Origin: Watersipora subatra
Taxonomy: Eukaryota; Bryozoa; Gymnolaemata; Cheilostomatida; Watersiporidae
Length of the DNA: 64,000 bases
NCBI RefSeq assembly: GCF_963576615.1
Contig: NC_088708.1
Coordinates: forward strand, 53,493,196 to 53,557,195
Reading direction: 5' to 3'
A model generated the notes under the pieces. It ran no database searches, was not told the DNA's origin, and saw only the letters and a list, made by a program, of their open reading frames with translations. Numbering within the stretch: position 1 is the stretch's first letter; each line of letters begins with the position of its first letter. A program made the position numbers and the translations under genes. Below, one piece after another: positions 1 to 13,600 of the stretch.

Positions 1-229
1 ATGGTCGGTCACTGGTAGTATCGGTCACTGGTAGCATCGGTCACTGGTAGTATCGGTCACTGGTAGTATCGGTCACTGGTAGTATCGGTCAATGGTAGTA
101 TAGGTCACTGGTAATATCGGTCACTGGTAATATCGGTCACTGGTAATATCAGTCACTGGTAGTATCGGTCACTGGTAGTATCGGTCACTGGTAGTATCGG
201 TCACTGGTAGTATCGGTCACTGGTAGTAT
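1..229. repeat. 16-bp minisatellite
   Basis: About 14 head-to-tail copies of a 16 bp unit (TCGGTCACTGGTAGTA with single-base variants such as GTAATA and GTAGCA). The array is cut by the window edge. It would lie in an intron of the srGAP gene if that gene continues leftward. Confidence 0.95.
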
Positions 230-799
230 TGTAGAATGATAAGCCATGTTTGTGACACACTAGCATTCAGAGAATGATCATTATTAGTAACCTCCTGTCA
301 CTCTTATAAGCTGGCTGCGTACATCAGGCAGCCCGTACATCAGGCAGCCCATACTAAGAATGTGTAATAGCATATGGTGACACTATACTAGTTACAGCTT
401 GATTCTAACTTGTAAGGCGATGTGGTAAAACATCAGAGTACATACAAAATGACTGACTCGAAGATTATACCGAATGAAATATGATGAAAAGTCGTAACGA
501 TTGTAACGATTGCAAGTGTGTGAATACAACAGCGAATGCATATTAAAGTAGGCATCAGCTGGTCACAACCGTAATATACAGGTAAGTGTACCCGTGCACA
601 TTGCAACTAGGATAGAAAGTGGAGTTCCAAATCAAAAAACTCATGATCTGTCCTGACGTGAATATACTTAATGGTCGAAAATTGTCTGTTCATTCAGTAA
701 CGAGAGAAAGCGACCGAAACGGTGATAGGAAGTGAATACATGAAGAAATGGGTAACGAGTGATTAAAAAAGTTTTTAAAAGGGCCATGATAATACCTAC

Positions 800-3700
800 T
801 TTAACAAAAATTCTCTTGTGATCTTCGATGATATCCTGAAGCCTGGATGACATTGAAGTAGAGTAGATGTCAGAGAGGAGGCTGTGATCTCTGCTCTGTT
901 GCTTGGTTATGTTTCCCAGGTTTTGTATGCAGTGGTAAGCGGAGTATTGCGGTGTATTCTCTTTTCTACAGCAAATCGTACTAACTGTACTCGCCATAGT
1001 AACTAATTGGTCAAGGAGTTATGGAGTCGGCATACATTCATTAGTGAAGCTGTGATATGCACAATTGTAGACTGCTAGAATGTTTGCAACAGAAGCATCG
1101 CCTCACTATATAAAGTAGACCGATGCAACTAGGCCACGGCAGACAACCTATATTAAATTTAAAGCCTACAGCGAGACGAGCACCCAGGGGACAACAGAGC
1201 TCCTAAACACCTGTCAATGATTAGTGTTGACTGGATGAGTCATCGCAGAGATAAAATTTCAATTTTCTAATAATGATTCTAAATTAAATTCAACATGATA
1301 CAATCCTGGATGAAGGGCAGAGTCACCGAGTCAAGGTCGCTAATAAGAAAATTTCAGAAAAGCTTTGTTTTGGCATGTAACAAAAACCATCATCATTTTG
1401 ATGATTACCAATAATTATAATATACCTATATGTATACCCAACTTGAAATATAAAACATTTAATAGCTGTGGGAATACAAAATATTCATGTATAGTCGATA
1501 AATTATCGTTTAATTTCAATGCATAGAACTGTTTTACCACGATTACCAGCTAGACTCAAGTGAAGCACCCCTGAGCAAACATAGGCCTATTTGCATTGTA
1601 TTTACATATTACGATTTAACTGTTTATACTGGTGGGGCTCTGATGAATAACCTGTCACTTTATGCCTTTATATGACCTGATAGATCTTTTTTGCAAACCT
1701 GTCAGACTTGTATGCCTATAGGCCACTCCACAATTACATTGCAGTATAATAAGATACAATGTTACTTTAAATTGCTAAATAAAGAATCATCAGGTACACT
1801 TGATAAGAATATCATCTCTTGGAAGACCTTCACAACAACAAACTTTGAATAAGAAACGCACTGCGTGTTTACAGCCTTGGCAAAGCTAGCTAGATATCTA
1901 CATAACGACAGCGTGTGCTCATTAGCCATGCGTTGTCTAGAATGACACTGCATCAGCTGCCTAATGAAGCAAGCATAAAGGCTCTCTCAATACCTACAGT
2001 AGAGCAATCCAAAAGCAAGACAAACAACAGAACAATCGGTCAAGCAGATGATTACCAATCAATATTTTATCCAGCCAACCATAAGCATCCTACTGCTGAC
2101 TATAAACAGACAGTTGTCATATAATAGTCATTCTCAGTCTGAAAGAAACAAATGACTTGTGCAGGTTACCAGTGTGAGCCAACCGTATCCATTCAACAGA
2201 GCAAGTCATAAATTCCTAAGCCTATTGAATTGATCGACGCGGATGTTATCATAATTACCTAGTCATAAGCCGTTGCTTTCACGCAGAAGCTGGGACTTTC
2301 GTTTCATATTTCACATTTATGCACTTTAACTATGAGGTAGGAAGTTTAGAAAAAGAATAGCAGCAAACTGAAAAATTTCTCACCAAAATCATCTTGCAAC
2401 AAAAAGGCATGGTTGGACACAGATAGCTAGATACTCGTGTTGATGACAACCTTGGATATGTGCCAAGAACTAGTAACTGTCAGGCAAATCCTATTAGCAC
2501 CTGAGTCTACCATAATAATAGTGTCTGTCCGTATGCCCGAAACCACTCTAAGAGCGTTAGGAAAAAAATTGCCTCACACAGGAATTGAACTTGGATAGTC
2601 CATTTTGCAGCCAAACACGCTACCTACTGCGTCACTCAACCACCTTGCTGAATTGAGGCATATTTGTGCACACGTTTATTACTCATGATGATCTCTCATA
2701 GCACACGGGACTTCCAGCATGCAAGTTTAGAATAAATTACCCTCTAATATACCAAATAGGAACAAGTCTTTGCTTGGGATGTTCCACGCTTGGCTAATCC
2801 AGACCCTGTATTAAGCTCTTTCATCAATTAGGGTTCTCAGCCTTTGCTGGAATCAGTGGCCATATAAATTATGTTTATGCTCATTACAATGTTTGAATAG
2901 TGAGTTCAAAAGACAAAACTGGTAATTGATAAAATAAATACTGATATATAACCTTGGAGGGAACAGCTGAGACTGCAATAGTAGAGAGCATTAACAGGAG
3001 TAACGATTTAATAAGTTACTAAAGCTAAAGCGCATCACAGGAATAAAACTCTACGTACTAAACACTTCGAAATAGGAAATCTTACTTCTTCTGATTATCA
3101 TTCTTTTGTTTAGGCTGATAGGCTTTGGCCAATCGTTCCAGCTTTTGTGAGTATTCCAACTCGAGATCAGCTCGTCTCTTGAAGAACTCCTGCACCTCGG
3201 AGACCATAGCACACTGCGCCTCCATCTTTTGTTCAAGACATCTTACCTGTTGCTCCAGTCGCCCCCGAATATCTACAAATGGTTGGTAACGCTCGCTCAC
3301 CATATCAATTTATTATCCCAACTCCTCCGCAATACTATCAGATTACCAACTTTTAAACACTTTTGTTCAACTCACTCAATAATTCGACATTTCTGTCTTC
3401 TCATTTTAGTTTTGGCATGTAACAAAAATCATCATATTGTTGATGATTAGTATCGATTACTAATGTCAAAAAGTTATACTTCAATCGAGGATAGGCATCT
3501 GTAGCACATTTTAATTGGAATGCGGCATAATGTATATATCTAGAGAAAACATCTAATTGTAAACATAGCAATTTTAACTATATGTATTCTAACAATCAAT
3601 GGAAGTCAGTGGATAACTGCAGATTAGATTGCAGATAACTGCGGCAAAGCTCAATAGTGGTGCGATAGTTTGCGCATAAGAGAAAATGCCACTTTCAAAG

Positions 3701-4940
3701 GGCACTGTAATTCGAAAGACCGGTTTCAATATGGCACTTTGTACATTCAATAAGCTCTCAGATGCTGATCAAAGATTCAACTCAACAAACATTGAAAAAT
3801 AAAGATAACGCACAATAAATGGCTACTTGAGCGCTGCCACGCATTGCATCGATTCAAGATTTGGAGTGTTTGTTTTTCATTTGTGATTGGAACTAGATAA
3901 CTTATTACCACTCAACACAGTCGTATGTTTCTACCGCCGAGAAGGTTTTGTTCCACAACATTAAAAAGCAGCTTATCGCTGCTAACCGATATACGTAAAC
4001 CTATCAACCAGAGAGGTATACTATCACATCAACCATTGAGGTATCCCATCACATCAACCATAGAGGTATCCTATCACATCAACCAAAGAGGTATCCTAAC
4101 ACATCAACCATAGAGGTATCCTATCACATCAACCATAGAGGTATCCTATCACATCAACCATAGAGGTATCCTATCACATCAACCTTAGAAGTATCTTATC
4201 ACATCAACCATAGAGGTATCCTATCATATCAACTAAAGAGGTACCCTATAATATCAAACAGAAATCTTTTATTATATCAATCGTAGAGATGTACTACCAT
4301 AAAAGAATGAGTGATGTACTAGCAAAAACTGAGATAAGTAATTACAAAAAAATGCTCCGATGTAAATTTGGTATTTATTGTGTGATGTGTACAATCAATA
4401 CTGTATCTGATGATTATTACATATTTGAGCCAGTCATAAACCTCTCCATTGATTGACAGTTAATGAAGAGCAATAAAGCAGTTAGAGATATCTTATCATT
4501 CTAGCACAGGGTGACACCCCTTCATTCAGCTCATACTTGCAATATAAATCTGCTAATCAGGAAGATTTGACTTCACCTCGAGTACTGCTTGGCGTGCTTT
4601 ATCAACACAGATAAACGCCATGTTCGGGTGAATCTCTCAAATTGTAAAAAAAGAGTCCTTGAGAATCTAATAGTTAGCGAGTGAACGCTTTCTGGCTTTA
4701 ACAAATTTTGAAAACGCAAAGAGAGTTGCAACTCTGACAACACAAACTGACCAATAAAGGATTCAAAGCAAAGTGATGCATATCCTATCAGTACTAGGAT
4801 GCTACTACTCACAGAATTACGCATTAAGTAAGCAACTGGGCTAAAATTAGACATTCACCACCTTTAATTTGTGTATCACATTCCAGTTGAATTTCACGCT
4901 CCCGTTTGTGCTTCTTATCTATGGATAACGGTAACGCCAT
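800..4940 (-). CDS. SRGAP: SLIT-ROBO Rho GTPase-activating protein (srGAP), first three coding exons
   Basis: Family role: srGAPs bend membrane through an F-BAR domain, inactivate Rho-family GTPases through a RhoGAP domain and act downstream of Robo receptors. Exons seen: 4862-4940 (ATG at 4940, 26 codons plus 1 nt), 3086-3272 and 800-965. All junctions have GT/AG ends and their phases (1, then 2) agree. Joining exons 1 and 2 gives QIK-DIRGRLEQQ, the start of the srGAP F-BAR helix, followed by RCLEQK, EFFKRRADLELEYSQKLE and, in exon 3, SRDHSLLSDIYS and RLQDIIEDHKR. These match the conserved srGAP pattern in which a dimerising coiled coil is followed by the RESRDHATLNDI-like segment. Only about 144 residues are present; the rest of F-BAR, the RhoGAP domain and the SH3 domain must lie off the left edge. 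The introns (966-3085 and 3273-4861) hold repeats only. Paralogue number cannot be assigned. Confidence 0.88.
2571..2656 (-). repeat. tRNA-like SINE head
   Basis: On the minus strand this reads like a pol III promoter. It has an A-box-like stretch (GGTTGAGTGACGCAGTAGG) and, about 40 bases on, a B-box-like AAGTTCAATTCC. The cloverleaf is too poor for a functional tRNA, so a tRNA-derived SINE in srGAP intron 2 is more likely. Similar modules occur near 18930, 24335 and 26600. Confidence 0.5.
3320..3480 (+). repeat. Dispersed non-LTR retrotransposon-like tail fragment
   Basis: This segment (CAACTTTTAAACAC, then TTTTGGCATGTAACAAAAA, then a GATGATTA stretch and AAAAGTTATAC) is shared, with divergence, with 33535-33700 and partly with 1362-1420. 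The 33.5 kb copy lies just upstream of a reverse-transcriptase relic, so these are probably pieces of one retrotransposon family. It abuts srGAP exon 2 but adds no coding sequence. Confidence 0.5.
4014..4258. repeat. 25-bp minisatellite
   Basis: About ten copies of a 25 bp unit (GAGGTATCCTATCACATCAA followed by CCATA), increasingly diverged toward the right end. It lies in srGAP intron 1. The short plus-strand reading frame over it is an artefact of the repeat. Confidence 0.93.
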
Positions 4941-7639
4941 CCTACCGATTCCACTCTGCTAAGCTGCAAGCGTGATCTACAAAAAGTCAATGTCACATAA
5001 TAAAACAAAGAAAAACTAATAGATATGGCTATTCATTAGAGAGGCATAGTTTATAGAAACCAAATGATGAACATCGTAGTAAACAAGGTGGCAAGTGACA
5101 AGGCCTTCCAGTGACTATGCTGAACAGCTTGCAGTGCAAAGGAACGGTCCGCAATAAGATTCAACACCCTGACCAATAACAAGAAAACTAGCGCAAAGCA
5201 TCATGTTTTGACATAGGCTACAATTGTTTAGCAACAGGAGATATTGAGAAAACAGATTTCCTTGACATTTGTTAGCCAAAAACAAAGCTGCATAACTGGT
5301 GAACCCTATAATGGCGATAAAAGCAGACACAATTTATCTGCTTAGCTGAATGTCTTGTAGGAGAAAAGATGGTTTAATACTGTATCAAAACTGAATCATA
5401 GAAAGAGATGAGTAAGTTACAATATTTTCTGACACAAAAACAGTCATTACATGAATAATTGGATAAAGACAAGAGCCAACTCCTAATGGAGCAGATAAAG
5501 AGATGGAATATATATAACTTGAAATGAATATGGGTGACCAACATGTCTTTACATGCGATCTTTTCGTACCAAACCAAGGTTAAATGTGTTCATCAATTGA
5601 AGTTATTCACATGGCGCACTCGGATTTCAAAATATGATACTATGCCATGAAGTTGAAGGCTTTAAGGCTTTACAATCAATAAGAATGCAGGACTCTACAA
5701 TGGAGTCATAAGTCTGAGATCAACTATCACATAATGTTGTACTTTATAAGAACGCATCAGTGGCATGCTGTAGCTAAAATGAATAGCCAAATGTACTTCG
5801 TGCAAGGACTTATGATATAATGTACAAACATTATATGAATTGAGCTTATTAGGAACACAAGGCTAACAGCTAGCAAATGGTAGGTTACAATGGTAGGCTA
5901 CAAATGGCTGCAACACCAATAAAAGCCTAAAATATAGAAACTTAATAGAGCTGAATGAATTTAGAAGATTGACAATAAGAACATAACTTTGCAATGGTTG
6001 CTGACTGCAGCCTTATACATTTGTAAGAAAGTTAGCTAAGCGAAGAATAAAATGTTGATATCAATAGAAAGAAGTAACTATTTATATCAAATTAAATACT
6101 TCATTCTAATCATTTAAAGCTAAAAACCAATATTAGGTTAGGTACAATAAGTGAATAAGATAACAAACCCTAATCTTCTTTAAATCTTTTGCACATTTGG
6201 AAGCCGCTACATAAAGGCGCATAAGTTTAAATTCTCGTGAAAACAAAATCCAATTAGATGCTAAATTTAAACATTTAAAGCTCAACTAAAGCCAAAAAAT
6301 GATTTTCATTTTGTTAGTCTTAAAAACAGACAACTTCCGAACAAAGCTCCGAACAATTATGAAGCTATCTATCCATTAGCCACAAAGACTGCAATATTGG
6401 ACTTATTGTTAAAAACCTTTTCTATTTTAATCAGAAAAAGCACAATTTTTGCCTGAATCATAAACCGAAGAAGATGTTAAATGATGTTCAATTTATAGTA
6501 GCGGGAAATTACCTCATAAGAAGCCTTTCAGCTTGACTTCTTGCTACCTGGCTTTATACCTGGAGAGCCAAAAGAATAACAGCAAAATAATGGTTTAACT
6601 AACTCTTGCATTCAAAGTAATTGATTCGATACTGTAAATTCAATTAATTTTGAACGAGTAAAAGATTCGAATGCATGAATTGTCGAACTTATTTGATTTA
6701 TTAATACTTGTGATTGAGATGTTTTATTGATGCCTATCACCCATGCAAAGCTTACTGATTTTTCTTTTGGCTTAATGTGCTCACATTGTGTTCTTTCTAG
6801 ATAATACACACTAGAACTACAAAACAAAAATATGGCCTAGCTCTTACTTTGCAAGTTGCAAATGAATGGAACTGACTGTTGTAGCACGATGAACATTGTC
6901 AGCATTTCCACTAATGCATTCTATTCATTACAAGAAACTGACATTGGACAATCTTACGCATAACTGAACACATAAAATTACACTAAGTTGGTCGAACTTT
7001 GCTTGAACATCAATATCCTGTAGGGTCGAATATGTTCTGATGTGTTTCTATGATTGATTATTAAACTAGCATTACTTATTTTGCATTTTCCAACGTGCAC
7101 TAGAATAACTCTAAAACTTACCCGTAAATAAAAATAAGTGCATTCGATATGCACGAAAAAAATTAGCTTAGCAACCTATTACATATTGTTATCAGCTGCT
7201 TCGATAGACAGAAGACTAGCAAAACGAAGGAGTGTATATCCTTTCCGGATATAATATTGAGCTCTTTGTCATTATACGGTTATAAAGCCATTTTCTATAA
7301 TGGGAAACATTTTTAGAGCCCATTGTAGCATAAGCGTAGCATCACTGAACTCGAATGCACGCGTGCTACTACCACCTCTTCGTTTCGTTTAAAAAATTAG
7401 ATTCATAAGCTAACACAGAGATCCTAGTTGTTGCACGCGGGTCTTATCCTCAAAAAATATAGAAAAAGCTGAATCCCTAAGCCTTCGTCTGCATTGTTCA
7501 TCAAAAAGTAAATTATTGGTCGTTTGTGTTTAGTTTTTATATTTTATTACTGAGACTGCTTGATCTAATAATCTACTCGTTTATTTTGGTACGTTTATTT
7601 TTATTCAACTAGGTTTTTTCAGCCGAGTGGGTTTTCCAG
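4941..7639. other. Divergent intergenic region between srGAP and eIF2D
   Basis: About 2.7 kb separates the srGAP start codon (minus) from the eIF2D start codon (plus). I see no conserved coding exon, tandem repeat or structured RNA here. It must hold at least the eIF2D promoter and probably 5' UTR and promoter sequence of srGAP, but I could not pin a core promoter motif. Small open frames here look random. Confidence 0.6.
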
Positions 7640-10600
7640 ATGTTTGCGAAACCGTTTCATGTGAAGTCCCAAACTGTTCTCAAGGGAAGTGACAGGTATA
7701 ACAGCATGTCAGTATAGTGCTGGTTTTTGGAAATTATTGTGAAAATCGAGTGCGTGACCAACTATTGCGATTGTTTTGTTGAAGTAGGCCTGTTGCAGCC
7801 AAACCTACATTTTATGAACTGTGATAAATGATTCTCATTAATATTGTGATGCAATAGATTTGAGGCAGTTTCATATATTTTGTAAGATTATGCAATTATT
7901 TGTTGTCGTGCCTCAGAGAAAGATCGGGTAGTAAGACTGCAAGTTTACAATATTATGGTTAAGCCTCTCGTTTAAAATAGTACATTCATGTTGGCTCTAA
8001 ATGATAATTTTTCATTATTGTTGTTTTCTATTACGCTAAGGAAGAGAATCCGGGCTACAATATTGTCACAATCACCTTCATTCACTAACGAAATACTGAA
8101 TGAAATAATACCACAGAAGGCAGATGTCCAGCAAGCTAAGGTTTTGCTTCATAATGGAGACTCCGCTGTTCTATTGCTCACAGCGAAACAGCCAGTCTTC
8201 TTTTTACTTGGCTCAACATACTACCCCACTGGTTAGTCGTAATAGATACCGTAGTTTTACACGCTCAATTTTGAAATACTAAATTCGAGGTCTGTTGCAT
8301 AAGACTAGTAGGTAAATAGCCTAGCAATAAATTAGCCTCAAAGTGAGTCTAAGAATTTTAAGCTGATTTGTTGGCAGCTCATTACAAATACAACATTGTA
8401 GTATACACTCTGTGGAACTATCCGGAAAGTTTGAATATATTCTTCACATGGCAACCAGTCATATCAAAGCTTTATGGAGGAGCGGGTTAGTTGTTCAAGT
8501 GGCAAATATTCTTATTTAATTTGGGCATTAAACTCCTGCTTGTCTCTAAATATTGACTTTTTGAGACATTGTAGCTATCTAAATAGCTACATAATGATTT
8601 AAGCAGCATTTGGAATATTTAATTTAGTTTATTCTTGATCGTTTTTTAAAACTAACAATTTTTATGACTTCTGCTATTAGTATATATACTAATAGCAGAA
8701 GTCATAAAAATTGTGAATGATTTGTGGAATGAATATATTCAGCCATCAATATTTTAGTAAATGAGTAAAGAAAGAAAAACTTAATGACTTTACGTTAGGG
8801 TCTATCAAACCAGTCAAAGGGTTTGATAGACCTTTAAGTTTGTTTGTGTCACTTTGTACCAATTCCTAAAAAATCCTTTAAAATATTTTCCTGGCGAAGT
8901 CAGTTTTGTATTTTTAATCGGCTTGTAACTCACAACATAATGTACCGTATCTTACAACTGCTTTTAGCAATTGAATGCCATAGCAATTATGGTTTGCATC
9001 TCAGTGCAAGTTATTTTATGCATGTATTTCTCTGCCAAGATTTCATTACAGTTAGATTTAGTAATGGAATAATCTGTCATACGCTTAGCATATTATGTGC
9101 CTAGACTTGATGTTGCCTGGAGTGGTGATAAAAGGCGAGCTGACACCTGACACATTAGCACATGTTAGAGCAGGCAGTGCAGTGGCGGTAGCTGCTGTAG
9201 GTAACAGGTGAGCAACTTGACTATAAATATTGTAGATAACATGTAAGTGGACTAATTGAACATTAGTAAAACTTAATTTTGGTGAGACATACATGTGGTG
9301 AAATATATCTGCAGTAAAACATGTGACAGGTGACAAATACATGAGGTGAAACAGATGAGGTGAAACATAAGTGAGGTAGAACATGTGTCGGGTGATAAGA
9401 AAACATACTTAAGGGACGTGTACAAAGTGAAACATGCTAGGAGAAACATATATGAAGTGAAAGATATGTGAAGAGAATACATGTCATGAAGTGTGCTCTA
9501 GGTGAAACATGCATCAAATGGCATAGAAACATTAGGGGACCAAATGTGAGGTAAAACAAAACATGATGTAAGACTTACATGAAATGAAACATGTATGAGA
9601 TAAGCATGTGTGGAAAAAATGTAATACAGCTAAGTATTATCCTGTATTCACAGTATACAGAACAGTGTTGATATCCGCTGCATAATAATTTTATGTTTCG
9701 GAATTGTAGTTAACCTTACTTATTGATAACCTAGTGAATGATATATTCTCAAGAAGTCTGATTTCCTATGATTGTTTTTGGTGAAAAGAGCAGCGCTGGC
9801 TGTCGGAGAGACATGCATGAGCGGTGACTCCATGTATAAAGCTGGCATGAAAGGCAAGGGTGTGTTAGTCAGGCACTTCTTTGGTGATCAACTTTGGTGA
9901 GTTATTTTTATTATAGTACATTAGTTGCTCGTGTCTATACTGTGTCTGTATTGACTATTTCTGTGCTGTTTTGTTTTTGTAAGTTTAGGAATGTCATTTC
10001 TGTTTTTCATCATCACTCACTCTAAAAAGTTTGATTCTTGTCATGACTGCCAAAGTTTAAAATTCATGGTCAAGGATGGGGACAGTATAACTCAGTTAAT
10101 GACAATCTCTCCATCATCGTAGCTTGTCGGAAGTTGGCTCTTTGGTATCCAAAATCATTCATTTACTTTCAGTAAATGCTTCATCAGACCTCTAAAACAG
10201 CCTATCTCTAGTTCTGACACACCCTACACACCCTTGATATAAGAACTATTACTGTAAACCAAATAGCTTATTTTTCATGGCATTTTGGTTAGTTACCATT
10301 TTTGCTGCTAAATAGTACTATAATAGTATTTTTTTGCCTTGCATGCGAATAACTAAATACTGATGTTCAACTGTTTCAGTTCAAAATGTTGGGGTTTGTA
10401 TTAACCAATATAACGCAAACAAAAAATTGACAATATCTTATCGCTGGTTACAACCTTCCATCCTTGCTGGCAGCTAAATAGTAGGCACGCATACTGCTAC
10501 TGTGGTCATTACCCGGTATTCATAAATATTTGCTCTCCAATAAAAGACTTCAGGTCTGCCGGCTTTGCAGGGAAACTAATAAGTTTGTATTCACTGATGT

Positions 10601-13600
10601 CAGCTGAGTACAAGTAGGCACTCCTATAACGTAAGCCTCCTATAATGCAAACCTCTTGGAATGCAAACCTCTTATAATGTAAACTTTTATAATGTAAATT
10701 TCACTAAATGTAAAAAATTTATGTGAAGTTTTTGCTTCGTATTACATAGAACATTCCATATAACGTAAAATGTCAAGTCGGTGCAAGCTCTCAAATTTTA
10801 TTTGAACAACAAGAGTTAAAGGTTGACTTGCAACAAAATTCACATTACAGTTATTTGATATGAAAAGATTCACCATGTCTTACTCTGTTGTGTTGTAGGT
10901 GCCAAATATGTGGAAATGTGATTCCAAGCTCTTAAAAGCTAAAAAACGAACAGTTAATCGCAGCCACACAAGACCGCTGTAGTTTGGATTCTCTTTCCAA
11001 AACGGCTCAAATGTGACGTAGTTGTGGAAAATGGTTTCTGTTTACACTTTCATGTAACCTTATTCGTCGAAATATTTTCAGAAATATACTTTACGCATTC
11101 AATAAAACCATGTCTATTGTTCTTACACGTCTGTTTTATCGTTATTGTAATGCTGTCACTTTTAGCAGTGATATCTTATAACTTACCGTAAAAATTTGTT
11201 TAATTTTTTGACCTTACCTCGAAGGAGTACATATCATTGTCTGATAATCATGACGAGCCTGTTGGTCGCCTTTGATAATCGAAAAGTGCTGCAAAAATTA
11301 TTTGCGAAGTATTGGGTCGCATGATCAGATTACGACTTGCCGATTAGACCAAACCGAAACAAAACTGTAAAGTAGCGAGTATCTATATTTAATACGGGGT
11401 CTTCGGTAAAACCCGAATTGTTTGTCATAAACTAGTGTTACGATAAGTTTTATATTGAGCTTTTTATTGGCCTTTCTATTCATGTGAGAACACCACATGG
11501 CAAGACAATAAATAAATTTCATGACTACGTCAGAGAAATAAAGAGATTCCAATCTACAGCGGCTTTTCATTTTTGAGCTTTTTAGCGCTGTAATCACATT
11601 TCCACATATTTGGCACCTACAACACAACAGAGTAAGACATGGCGAATCTTTTGATACCAAATAACTGTAATGTGAATTTTGTTGCAAGTCAACCTTTAAT
11701 TAAAAACGAGAGCCTTAATCTTTGTTTTCTCTCTTGCCACAGTTGGATGAAAACGATGTATTATATAGGGTATCTCTATTATGTATACTTGTATCTTCGC
11801 AGTCTATCAAGCCGTTAGAGATCGTGAGGTGCGCTGATAAAGTTAAAAGTAGCTACATAATTATTCAGAGATACCTAAAGGTAATCGATTTGTGCAGGTG
11901 TTAGATTGTTGGTCTACTAATCTGAATGTCAAGAGTTGGAGCTTCATTGAAATCTGTCTTTTATCCCAACCTTGAACCCTGGTTTCGGAAAAATGGACAG
12001 ACATACATCGCTACTACAATAGTAAATATATATATTTGTTTTACTTTAACTTAGGCATATTCAATTGTTTTTGTGCCTTTGTTGCATTGACATTGCTGTC
12101 TAAACTAAAGTGACAAACTCAATTTAAATCGTACATTGAACATGCGTGCTTCTCCTAACTTCACGCAAAATCACTGTAACCATGCACCCTAAACCAAGTG
12201 AAAGTGATGATAAAAAAGAGAAACATTGTCGATACAAACCAATCATACCACAATTACTTTGTAGTCAATAAATTAAAAAGAAATGTTTAGTTTTTTCTAT
12301 ATGAAGTGCCAAAGGGGTAAATTTGGGAAGATCTTGGAATGGATTAGGCAATTTACACGTATTTTACTGTTCGTATAACGTAAAACCCCTATAATATAAA
12401 CATTCCAGGAATAGATTGTTTACGCTGTAAGAGCGCCTACTGTATTTGCTTTTTATTTCAGATCATTTGTATTTTAATTATACCTATCTATATGAAGAGA
12501 TGAAAGTTTGCCAAATCTTTTGGGATGCTTTCAAATTTATGATTTGTTCTAGTTGGTGTCATCATTTTAGGTTTTTAGTCACCACTTCTGGTTGATGATG
12601 CACATTATGCAATAGAGAACAACATCCATCACAACTGCTTGGTTTTTTTCATGCGTATCTTCAAGATTCTGAAAAAGTATTTTATGCATCCCAACTAGAT
12701 AGAGTTTAAATTGTATTGTGTTTTATTTTAGCTCGTTCACCGCTCTACTGCTGCTATTGTTATCCAGTAAGCAGTATTATTTTTTAATCATATTCACTTT
12801 TGGCACTTGGCTAGGACATGAAACCGTGTATAATTGATGAGATAAATACTCACTCAATGCCTAATAGCTGAATGTTTGATTGGCTGTAATTTATGGCTTA
12901 TGTCAGGTTTGATGATTAACTGGGGCTCATCACATCATGAGGGCTCGCTTATTTAAAAGGAAGTTATTACAGGGCTACTAGAGGCCACAGCCAATATCTA
13001 GGATATTTACTAGGGTTTACTGTTCGCCCTTCTGATAAAACTGAATGACTTCGTTTGAAATCTGTGTGTCTACTTGCAGGGCTTTGGGCAGCAAAGTATC
13101 TCCACCACAAATAAATGAACTGCTGCCTGCCACTTCCTCTCCAGATACCCTTGCTGATGCAGCTGAGAACATCCACATAGATAGCAGTATGTATTGTGAT
13201 AATGCCTTAGGATTGTTTCCTGCCCTATTAAAATAAGTTTAATTTGTTCTATACTCAAGCTTGTATGTCAATTGAGTTGATCCCATTTAAAATAACTGAA
13301 GTCGAATGAGTAAATTCTAGACCTGAAAAACATTTTGTTGCCGTTGTGTAAATTGTGAAAATAAACTCGTTTTTAAATAATTAGTACTTGTATATGCTTT
13401 ACCAATTCATGAAGAATTGTATATTGGTTAGCTTTCTTACCTCAGCTACAAATGACTGCATTGTCTTCACTTCAAAATATAACGGTCATTTTCTTTGACA
13501 ACAAAAACATCAATGATAGTGATGAGTTCTTAATTGCTTGAACGAATAAAGCAACCTACATGTATGTATTGGCAGAAAAAACAACAAAAATATTGTTTAC

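Noticed and set aside
11325-11687. 120-residue minus-strand open frame
   Set aside because: It is the subterminal and terminal repeat of the 876 bp element and matches non-coding ends of the 4 kb element.
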